Assembly: GCA_049965975.1 (NCBI GenBank)
Contig: JBMFVN010000009.1
Coordinates: forward strand, 1 to 17,503
DNA from: JAGDXZ01 sp049965975
GTDB taxonomy: Archaea > Micrarchaeota > Micrarchaeia > Micrarchaeales > CABMGC01
Reading direction: 5' to 3'
DNA length: 17,503 nt
The notes beneath the pieces were generated by a model. That model did not search any database. It saw nothing but the letters and a program-made list of their open reading frames with translations, and was not told the DNA's origin. Both the position numbers and the translations under genes were made by a program. The first letter of the stretch is position 1. Each line of letters begins with the position of its first letter. Positions 1-5,871 of this stretch are shown one piece after another.

Positions 1-54
1 TCCGGACCTCCCGATTATCAGTCGGGCGCTCCAACCAGGCTAAGCTACGGGCCC
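1..54 (-). tRNA. tRNA-Ile (GAU), 3' end cut by the window edge
   Basis: The reverse strand reads a tRNA 5' half: acceptor strand GGGCCCG, linker TA, a D-arm with GG in the loop, a 5-bp anticodon stem CCCGA/TCGGG around the loop CTGATAA (anticodon GAU, Ile), a variable loop AGGTC and the start of the T-stem. The T-arm remainder and 3' acceptor strand lie beyond position 1. No intron is present in the visible part. It follows the NUDIX-UDG gene on the same strand after about 23 nt. Confidence 0.93.
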
Positions 55-58
55 TTCC

Positions 59-91
59 TTTAATATAGTAAACCACATTATTTATTATTTC
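59..91 (-). promoter_or_regulatory. Probable tRNA-Ile promoter (AT-rich TATA region)
   Basis: Two TATA-like stretches lie upstream of the tRNA on the minus strand: AATAATAAATAAT around 77-89, about 27 nt from the mature 5' end, and ACTATATTAAAGG around 57-69, which is closer. The first has the usual archaeal TATA spacing. It overlaps the stop codon of the preceding gene (78-80), so the tRNA promoter is probably embedded in that gene's end. No other motif is clear. Confidence 0.45.
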
Positions 92-1070
92 TTGTTGACG
101 GAGCGGCCTTTATTTCTTCGCCGAATTTTTTCAAGTCCTCAAGCATCATGGCCTCTATGCTCTTGAACCTCAAAGCAGCAGCAGGATGGAATGTTACAAA
201 GTAAGTTATGCCGTCCTTACTTATGCTGCTCCCGTGTTTTTCATTCACGCTGCTAATTCCGATAACTGCACCGCTTGCCACATTGCCTAGCAGTATTACA
301 AACTTCGGCTTGACTATCTCTATCTGCCTCTTCAGGAAAGGCAGACACATATCAATTTCATCTTTTGTGGGCACCCTGTTGCCAGGAGGATAAAACTGAA
401 CCACGCTTGTTATGTATGCCTTTTGCCGGTCTATCTTTGCGGCTTTAAGCATCTTGTCAAGAAGCTGGCCTCCTCTGCCAACAAATGGCCTCAGCTGCTC
501 GTCTTCGTTTCTTCCTGGAGCTTGGCCAACTAGCATGGTCTCCGCGTTTAAAGGGCCTTCGCCAGGAACGAAATTCCTGCTAAGATTCCAGCTATTGGCT
601 TTTTCCGGCAATTTGGCATACTCGCTATTGAGCTTTTTCATGGCCTCGTTTCGCAGAATGTAATCATAAACTTCTGGAAGAATCTGCTTAAGGTCCTTGT
701 AGCCTATAATGTTCATGGCCTCTTCATAAGTAAGCCAAGAATAGCCTATGTGCTCAAACGAGATTGTTACCTTATCTGTATTTGATTCTGCGATGAAGAA
801 TTTGACTGTCTTGAACACCTTTTCCTTGTCTTCGAAGAAAAAGTACTTTGTTGTGAGCCAGAAATAGGGCAGGAACTTCGGCTCAAGACCAGTCTCCTCT
901 TTTACTTCTCTCTTTGCCGCCTCTATCGCAGTTTCGCCCTTTTCTATGTGCCCTTTTGGTATGTCATAATCTTTCTCGCGCCGGAGCACAAGCAAGTAGG
1001 GCTTGCCTTCTTTCATCAAGTAAACAAAGGCGCCTGCAGAAAACTCGAATTTTATTAAATCACCCTGCAA
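78..1070 (-). CDS. NUDIX hydrolase fused to a family-4-like uracil-DNA glycosylase lacking Fe-S ligands
   Basis: A two-domain protein of 330 aa. Residues 1-140 form a NUDIX domain with a complete box (G40 to L62, pattern GX5EX7REVXEEXGL), closest in feel to Ap4A-hydrolase-like NUDIX proteins (IPKGHIEKGE). Residues about 150-320 form a uracil-DNA glycosylase domain: GQAPG (182-186), PFVGRGG (195-201), PPGNR (228-232), LLGNVA (260-265) and HPAAALR (295-301). Family 4 normally binds 4Fe-4S through four Cys. This protein has only one Cys (C242), and the Cys before PPGNR is Phe226. The usual GEAPG Glu is Gln183. The start is TTG, overlapping the archaeosortase stop by 11 nt, so translation is probably coupled. 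Expected roles are nucleotide-pool hydrolysis plus uracil excision; substrates cannot be read from sequence. Confidence 0.85.
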   Translation of the reverse strand: MQGDLIKFEFSAGAFVYLMKEGKPYLLVLRREKDYDIPKGHIEKGETAIEAAKREVKEETGLEPKFLPYFWLTTKYFFFEDKEKVFKTVKFFIAESNTDKVTISFEHIGYSWLTYEEAMNIIGYKDLKQILPEVYDYILRNEAMKKLNSEYAKLPEKANSWNLSRNFVPGEGPLNAETMLVGQAPGRNEDEQLRPFVGRGGQLLDKMLKAAKIDRQKAYITSVVQFYPPGNRVPTKDEIDMCLPFLKRQIEIVKPKFVILLGNVASGAVIGISSVNEKHGSSISKDGITYFVTFHPAAALRFKSIEAMMLEDLKKFGEEIKAAPSTRNNK

Positions 1071-2571
1071 TCTTAGAGCCTATGCAGTATGCGGCCTCGA
1101 GGCGCGAGCTTTCGCTTGAATTGTACATGTTCTTGTTGAAAATATTGTAGGCAAAGGTATAAGCATAACTGTAAGCGCATTTCTGGCTGCCTACAAGATA
1201 GCTTGGAATGATGACATAGGCGCTGGCGAGGGCAGAAGTCGAATTCGCGAAAACAAAAGGCGTTCTTACCGAAAGCACGAAGAATTCGGTTTTATTTGAA
1301 ATCACGTCAAAAAGTTCTGATGTCGAGCCCTGTGTGCTTGAGAAGTACATGTAGCCCTTTATCGTGCTGTTTCTAAGCAGGTCTTTCGTGCTTACGAAGC
1401 TGGGGCTTGTCAAATAAAGAACAATGGGATTTGAAGAGTTTATCGTGGAATTCCAAACCATTACGCCTATTCCTTGCCGCAACTGCACATACAAGTTCTT
1501 GAAGCCCTTGCCATAAAGCGATGAGCTTATTTGCTTGCCTATGCTCGAATTGCTGAAGTTGAATTCCGTTGAGCTTGCCAGAGCTACTGCAGGCAGGCGC
1601 GGAGCATAGGCGTAATTAAGGCTAAGCAAGATGTAAACGATTGCAAATGCTGCCGAAAGGCACATTGCAAGAGCATATGACTTGCCAAGCTTTGAGCCCC
1701 TCTTCATGCGCACCTTCCGCGCCTTTGCCTTTGCTATTTTAAGCCCGAATTTTCCTGCGACGAGCAGCATTGCGATTATTGCTATGTAAAACAGCAAGCT
1801 GCCTATGAACTCGTGTATAAAAATCAGAGCCTTGCTTGGGCCATAAGCAAGCCAGTAATATGCGATGCCAAGCATCCTGAGCAAATTCAGCACTACGAGA
1901 AGCACCACGCCAGAAACCAGCCAGGCAAGCTTCCTATAGAAAGAACCGGCATAGAAGTATGCAACTGGAATTAGAAATAGGGCAAGCGCAACAAAAATTC
2001 CGAGGCTCACGCACGCCTGGCCTATGCCTATCGAGCTTGAAACGGTGCTTATTGTGATAGGCGCGTTAAAAACAACGCCTTTCACGAACAGGTGCAGCGC
2101 CGAAAAGATCAACAGCGAGTTTGCATGCGCAAACAGAGGATCAAGCTTAAGCAGATAGACAAGCACGGCCGGCGACGAAAAAACAGAGTAAAGCATAAGA
2201 GACTTGAACTTGCTGACATTTCTAAGGCCGAAAAGAAGAGAAACGAAAGAGGCAATAGCAAGCGGGAAGAGAAGCAGGTAAAGGCCCATGCTTACAAACT
2301 CGAAAGAAAACAAAAACCTCAGGGTGAAGAGCAGAATGATAAACACTAAGAAAAGCAGAGTGCCTGGCAGCAGGCTGGGCCGCATCTGCTTTAGCGAATC
2401 GGCTATTTTGATTGTGAACAAAGCAAACAAAGGAAGCATGAGCAAAGGCACTATGACATAAGTTGCCGGATTGGTATCCTCTATTTCAGTCGGAACCGAA
2501 AGATAGGCAGTAGAAGTTAGCGCCAAAACCAAAAGTGCAAGCGCGACAACTCTTTTTGTGCCATCGTTCAT
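1060..2571 (-). CDS. Archaeosortase/exosortase-family membrane transpeptidase with extracytoplasmic C-terminal domain
   Basis: A polytopic membrane protein of 503 aa. Residues 1-280 are a run of hydrophobic helices holding the archaeosortase/exosortase triad in order: Cys187 (in GQACVSL), Arg232 (in NLLRMLG) and His253 (in FIHEFIG). The family cleaves C-terminal sorting signals of secreted proteins and transfers them to a lipid or other anchor. The more usual CSG around the Cys is CVS here. A basic cytoplasmic stretch (278-297), one more helix (about 298-318) and a roughly 180-residue outside domain rich in Asn/Ser/Thr follow. That domain may be analogous to the EpsI-like tails of some exosortases, but I cannot assign it. 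ATG start with an AGGTG ribosome-binding site 6 nt upstream. It is first in an operon with the NUDIX-UDG gene. Confidence 0.78.
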   Translation of the reverse strand: MNDGTKRVVALALLVLALTSTAYLSVPTEIEDTNPATYVIVPLLMLPLFALFTIKIADSLKQMRPSLLPGTLLFLVFIILLFTLRFLFSFEFVSMGLYLLLFPLAIASFVSLLFGLRNVSKFKSLMLYSVFSSPAVLVYLLKLDPLFAHANSLLIFSALHLFVKGVVFNAPITISTVSSSIGIGQACVSLGIFVALALFLIPVAYFYAGSFYRKLAWLVSGVVLLVVLNLLRMLGIAYYWLAYGPSKALIFIHEFIGSLLFYIAIIAMLLVAGKFGLKIAKAKARKVRMKRGSKLGKSYALAMCLSAAFAIVYILLSLNYAYAPRLPAVALASSTEFNFSNSSIGKQISSSLYGKGFKNLYVQLRQGIGVMVWNSTINSSNPIVLYLTSPSFVSTKDLLRNSTIKGYMYFSSTQGSTSELFDVISNKTEFFVLSVRTPFVFANSTSALASAYVIIPSYLVGSQKCAYSYAYTFAYNIFNKNMYNSSESSRLEAAYCIGSKIAG

Positions 2572-2584
2572 TGCAACACCTTTT

Positions 2585-2643
2585 GTCCTCAGCCGATGTT
2601 AGACTTCATCATTTTTCAGCAGTTACTCTATTCTTCACTGGAC
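2585..2643 (-). ncRNA. Candidate C/D box sRNA (2'-O-methylation guide)
   Basis: The minus strand shows the full archaeal C/D sRNA plan in 59 nt: stem GTCC (2643-2640), C box GTGAAGA (2638-2632, one change from RTGATGA), 12-nt guide ATAGAGTAACTG, D' box CTGA (2619-2616), spacer AAA, perfect C' box ATGATGA (2612-2606), 13-nt guide AGTCTAACATCGG, D box CTGA (2592-2589), stem GGAC (2588-2585) pairing with the 5' stem. A TATA box lies 25 nt upstream of the predicted 5' end. The RNA sits between this promoter and the archaeosortase start codon, so it either is the mRNA leader or is processed from it. By the D+5 rule the targets would be CAGUU-ACUCUAU and CCGAU-GUUAGACU, methylated at the fifth base. 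I could not match these to rRNA or tRNA from memory. Confidence 0.72.
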
Positions 2644-2662
2644 ATTCATAATTGGATCTAAG

Positions 2663-2674
2663 CCTATATAAATA
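2663..2674 (-). promoter_or_regulatory. TATA box for the C/D sRNA and archaeosortase operon
   Basis: The reverse strand reads TATTTATATAGG. Its centre is 25 nt upstream of the predicted sRNA 5' end and about 98 nt upstream of the archaeosortase ATG, which implies one transcript start at about 2643. Confidence 0.6.
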
Positions 2675-2718
2675 CTGCATAATTACAAAGGCGTAGCGCT
2701 GCCTGCTTCGTTACTCAT

Positions 2719-2730
2719 CTATATATTTTT
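2719..2730 (+). promoter_or_regulatory. TATA box for the archease-CDF operon
   Basis: TCTATATATTTT lies about 27 nt upstream of position 2750, predicting a transcript with a very short leader (0-15 nt) before the archease start. It is divergent from the sRNA promoter about 50 nt away. Confidence 0.6.
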
Positions 2731-2764
2731 CTATTCAAGTAGTATTGCTTTGCTAGTGAAATTT

Positions 2765-3193
2765 ATGAAATACAGATATTTGCCGCATACTGCAGACGTG
2801 GAATTTGAAGCGTATGGCAAGACCTTTAAAGAGGCTATCGAAAACGCAGCAGAGGCAATGCTAAACGTGATGCTTGACCTGAAAAAAGTAAAGGCTGAAA
2901 AAGCTCAGAAAAAGCAGGTTGAAATAAACGAGTCTGCCGGCAGCAAGGAAGATCTGTTGTGGTATACTTTGCAAGACATACTTACAAAAACAGACGAAAA
3001 GGCGCTGCACGCCTATGCCCTGAAGGTTAAGCAGATAGAACAAAAAGGCAGCAGGCTGCGGCTTCAGGGCAAGCTTTTCTACAAAAAAGCCGACAGGGAC
3101 TTGTCACTGCTTGAAATAAAAGCAGTAACGCCCTATGAACTGTCTGTCGAAAAGAAAAAGCAGTGGATTGTAAGGGTTGTTGTGGATGTATAG
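2765..3193 (+). CDS. Archease (RtcB tRNA-ligase activating cofactor)
   Basis: 142 aa from ATG 2765. The N-terminus YRYLPHTADVEFEAYG carries the archease HTAD signature; residues near DRDLSLLEIKAVTPYELSVE and the terminal VVVDV supply the other conserved acidic metal-site positions. Archease promotes guanylylation and turnover of the RNA ligase RtcB in tRNA splicing. RtcB is not in this window. In-frame TTG 2750 and GTG 2756 would add five or three residues. I prefer ATG because the family begins just before this motif, although the promoter would allow any of the three. The next gene starts inside this one (8-nt overlap), so the two are co-transcribed. Confidence 0.9.
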   Translation: MKYRYLPHTADVEFEAYGKTFKEAIENAAEAMLNVMLDLKKVKAEKAQKKQVEINESAGSKEDLLWYTLQDILTKTDEKALHAYALKVKQIEQKGSRLRLQGKLFYKKADRDLSLLEIKAVTPYELSVEKKKQWIVRVVVDV

Positions 3194-4406
3194 CTTTGTC
3201 AACAAGATGCAATGGCAGCAGCTTGTCTTGCTTTCGTTTGCTTCGATATTTGGTGCGTTGCTGATAAGGCTTGTAGGCTACTTTTATACCAACAATCTTG
3301 CCCTGGCGTTAGAAACAGCACACATCACATTTGACGTTGTGCTAACCCTATTTATACTTGCGGCAATAAGGGTAACAAAGGCCAACTTTACCCAAAACCT
3401 GCCTTACGGATTCTTCAAGCTTGAAGACCTGATAACTTTGCTTATAGCTGTGCTTATAGTATATTTTAGCGTAGATTTTATTGTTTCTGGATTCGAAGCA
3501 TTGCCGGGCTTCTCCACTATCGCCGCTTTGTTTGAACTTGTCTCTGTAATCCCTCTTTATATTGCTGGCTACCTGAAAATAAAAGCAGGAAACATCTTGC
3601 ATTCTCCTTCGTTGAGAGCAGACGGCAGACACACCTATACTGACGTATACGAGGGCCTGGGAGTAGCTGCTGGCCTGCTGATCTATGGCTATACGCACAT
3701 TTACCTGTTTTACGTGCTTGCAATACTCATAGCTTTTGGCGTGCTCATGTTCACTGCATATTCTATAGCAAAGGAAGCACTGCTGAGCCTGCTCGACCTG
3801 CCTAAGGACAAGAAGACAATGCGAAAGGTAATAGACATAGCCGAGCACATCGAAGGCATCAGGAAAGTAAAGGAGGCAAGGCTAAGGTGGGCCGGCCCGG
3901 TAATATTCGTAGAATTAGTAGTTGAAATGAATCCTTTAATGACAATAGACGAGGCGCATCCGATAACTGAAGTAATAGAGAACAGAATAAAAGAAGAAGT
4001 CGAAAGTGTTAAGTCGGTTACCGTGCATGTGGAGCCTGTTGAGAGAAAAGAGTTCAAGATACTAGTTCCTGTCATGGAGCAGCAAGCCGATGCGCGCGTA
4101 AGCAGTGTGCTTGGCAAATCTCCGTATTTCGCCCTTGTCGAACTGACAAAGGAGCAGAACGGTTACAAGTCAAAAATCAGCTATATAGAGAATGCCTTCA
4201 AGGCAAAGGATCACATAGGACCAGATTTCAAGAACCTTGTAGAAAGGGAAAAGGTGACAGACATAATATGCAAAAGCGTGGGCGAAGGCATCTACGGAGT
4301 GATTTGCTCGCACAGCATATACTGCTGGAAAAGCAAAACTGGCAGATTAGATACAGACCTGCTGCTCTACGAGGACAAAAAGCTCCAAAAGACGTCAATT
4401 TCCTGA
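3186..4406 (+). CDS. Cation diffusion facilitator transporter with C-terminal NifX/NafY-like domain
   Basis: 406 aa from ATG 3186. Residues 1-200 hold the CDF transmembrane core. HxxxD in TM2 (H46, D50 in AHITFD) and HxxxD in TM5 (H149, D153 in RHTYTD) match the metal site of zinc-type CDF exporters. Residues about 210-285 form the ferredoxin-like cytoplasmic dimerisation domain. Residues about 289-400 are an added domain resembling dinitrogenase iron-molybdenum cofactor proteins (NifX/NafY): ILVPVMEQ, DARVSSVLGKSPYF, then a late gxG/IC region. It probably exports a divalent metal (Zn, Fe or Mn), and the extra domain may sense or deliver metal. TTG 3177 is a possible but weaker start. The 3' end overlaps the convergent Sua5 gene by 12 nt. 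Confidence 0.87.
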   Translation: MYSFVNKMQWQQLVLLSFASIFGALLIRLVGYFYTNNLALALETAHITFDVVLTLFILAAIRVTKANFTQNLPYGFFKLEDLITLLIAVLIVYFSVDFIVSGFEALPGFSTIAALFELVSVIPLYIAGYLKIKAGNILHSPSLRADGRHTYTDVYEGLGVAAGLLIYGYTHIYLFYVLAILIAFGVLMFTAYSIAKEALLSLLDLPKDKKTMRKVIDIAEHIEGIRKVKEARLRWAGPVIFVELVVEMNPLMTIDEAHPITEVIENRIKEEVESVKSVTVHVEPVERKEFKILVPVMEQQADARVSSVLGKSPYFALVELTKEQNGYKSKISYIENAFKAKDHIGPDFKNLVEREKVTDIICKSVGEGIYGVICSHSIYCWKSKTGRLDTDLLLYEDKKLQKTSIS

Positions 4407-5486
4407 CAGTTTTTTGAATTCATCAAGGCTTTCGATTGTTGAAAACCCGGTAGCTTTCCTGATCCTGTTCATTATCGCAAGGCCTATGCCCTGCTCTGGA
4501 AATGCTTGAATCAAGCCAAGGCTTGCATCAAGCGAATCGAGCTGCCTGAACGAATCGAACAGATTGCTAGCTATTTCGTAAAGGTTCTTCTCGCTTCCGA
4601 GGCGGATCGACAAAATATCAGGCATTGAGCTTGCTGTTTCATTGCTGCAAAGCACTGCAATGCGCAGATTGCTGCCTACACAATACTCCGCTATTTGCTT
4701 CAGGACACTTTTGTCAGGCACAAGCAAAAGCTTTTTTTGAGGAGCGTAGTGCTTGTATTTCATTCCAGGAGCTATTGCAACGGAAGCTTCTGCATTGCCC
4801 TTTGCAGACTCTGTAACAATAACTTTGCCGAAAAGTTTGTTTAGCTCCTCCAAAGTGAAAGGACCCGGCCTAAGGAGAACAGGGGGAGTTTTTCTAACAT
4901 CGAGTATTGTTGATTCAAGTCCAAAGAACGTCCGGCCTGCATCTATTATGGCGTCTACTTTGCCTGACATTTCTTTTATTATGTGCTCTGCTTTTGTCGG
5001 GCTCGGCCTTGTGGCTATGTTTGCACTAGGAGCCGCTATTGGCACGCCTGATTCTTTTATGAGCTCAAGGGCGACTGGATGTGCGGGCATGCGCACTGCT
5101 ACCGTGGCTAGGCCGCCGGTAACTTCGAAAGGTATGCGGTCCTGCTTGTCGAGTATGAATGTCAAAGGCCCGGGCCAAACCTTGTTGAGAATCGGCAGCA
5201 ATTTTTCAGGAATGTTTGATGCAACATCGCCAAGTTGCTCGATGCTTGCAATGTGCACAATCAAAGGATTGTCGGCTGGCCTATTTTTCGCTTCAAATAC
5301 TTTAAGCGCAGCTTTTGCATCAAAAGCGTTGGCGCCCAGCCCGTAAACTGTTTCTGTAGGGAATATGACAGTGCCTCCGCTTTTTATTATTTCAGCGGCT
5401 CTTTCTATAAGCTCCTTTTCCGGTCTAAGTGCGTTGACCTTTATTATTTCGGTCGTGAAATCACCATTCAAGCTTGGAGTTTGCAC
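4395..5486 (-). CDS. sua5: Threonylcarbamoyl-AMP synthase Sua5 (t6A37 tRNA modification)
   Basis: 363 aa, the full Sua5 architecture. The YrdC domain (about 14-220) includes FPTETVYGLGANAFD (42-56), KNRPADNPL (68-75), VAVRMPAHP (129-137) and APSAN (152-156). The linker signature PGMKYKHYAP (240-249) leads into the C-terminal Sua5 domain. The enzyme makes threonylcarbamoyl-AMP from Thr, bicarbonate and ATP for N6-threonylcarbamoyladenosine at tRNA position 37. The GTG start at 5486 lies 26 nt inside the DUF192 gene. TTG 5471 is an alternative that loses five residues. A GGTGAT Shine-Dalgarno-like string sits at the junction with no ATG after it. It is last in the ALDH-DUF192-Sua5 unit. Confidence 0.92.
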   Translation of the reverse strand: MQTPSLNGDFTTEIIKVNALRPEKELIERAAEIIKSGGTVIFPTETVYGLGANAFDAKAALKVFEAKNRPADNPLIVHIASIEQLGDVASNIPEKLLPILNKVWPGPLTFILDKQDRIPFEVTGGLATVAVRMPAHPVALELIKESGVPIAAPSANIATRPSPTKAEHIIKEMSGKVDAIIDAGRTFFGLESTILDVRKTPPVLLRPGPFTLEELNKLFGKVIVTESAKGNAEASVAIAPGMKYKHYAPQKKLLLVPDKSVLKQIAEYCVGSNLRIAVLCSNETASSMPDILSIRLGSEKNLYEIASNLFDSFRQLDSLDASLGLIQAFPEQGIGLAIMNRIRKATGFSTIESLDEFKKLSGN

Positions 5487-5859
5487 GCAGGCCTATTTTT
5501 GACGCTGTTTTGCTTCCGAATTCCAAGATATATTTTGCAGGCTTATCTGGATAGTATACCGTGCAGCCGAAAAGGCCCTTGCATGGCTCAGCGTTTTTGA
5601 CTATGCTTACTACTCTTTTATCCTCTGAAACCCACACTATGTCTATAGAAAACTGCATGTTAAGCATCCATATGCCTGCCTTTGCGGGCTTATCAAGAAC
5701 GAAAAGCATGCACTCCTTCTTGCCTATTCCTTTCCAGAACATCAGCCCGAACATTTTCTTTGCAAATGAATCGGCAATGAATGCCTTGAACTTGTATTTG
5801 CCAAAGTAAACACTAACAGTATTGTAATGCCTCGGCCTGAACAAAGCTAACAAGTGCAC
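5461..5859 (-). CDS. DUF192 family protein
   Basis: 132 aa with the DUF192 landmarks in order: an N-terminal beta strand (VYFGKYKFKAFIAD), GLMF (38-41), MLFV (51-54), WMLNM (64-68) followed by SIDIVWV, AEPCKG (90-95), a Cys-containing turn (FGCTVYYP) and the closing YILEFGSKTA helix. Many DUF192 proteins are secreted, but no signal peptide is visible here, so this one is probably cytoplasmic. Function of the family is unknown. GTG start with a GGAAAGGA ribosome-binding site just upstream. It begins 12 nt after the dehydrogenase stop and overlaps sua5 by 26 nt, so it is the middle gene of a three-gene unit. Confidence 0.85.
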   Translation of the reverse strand: MHLLALFRPRHYNTVSVYFGKYKFKAFIADSFAKKMFGLMFWKGIGKKECMLFVLDKPAKAGIWMLNMQFSIDIVWVSEDKRVVSIVKNAEPCKGLFGCTVYYPDKPAKYILEFGSKTASKIGLRANSKLEW

Positions 5860-5871
5860 AAAATCCTTTCC

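Noticed and set aside
1681..1697. 17-nt string CTTGCCAAGCTTTGAGC also found near 15610
   Set aside because: Both copies encode Ser-Lys-Leu-Gly-Lys in frame with common codons; coincidence of codon bias is enough.
3348..3848. 166-codon open frame on the minus strand
   Set aside because: Antisense of the CDF membrane core; Tyr/Cys/Gln-rich composition is a mirror of membrane codons.
4753..5346. 197-codon open frame on the plus strand
   Set aside because: It is the antisense shadow of sua5, whose motifs cover the same bases.
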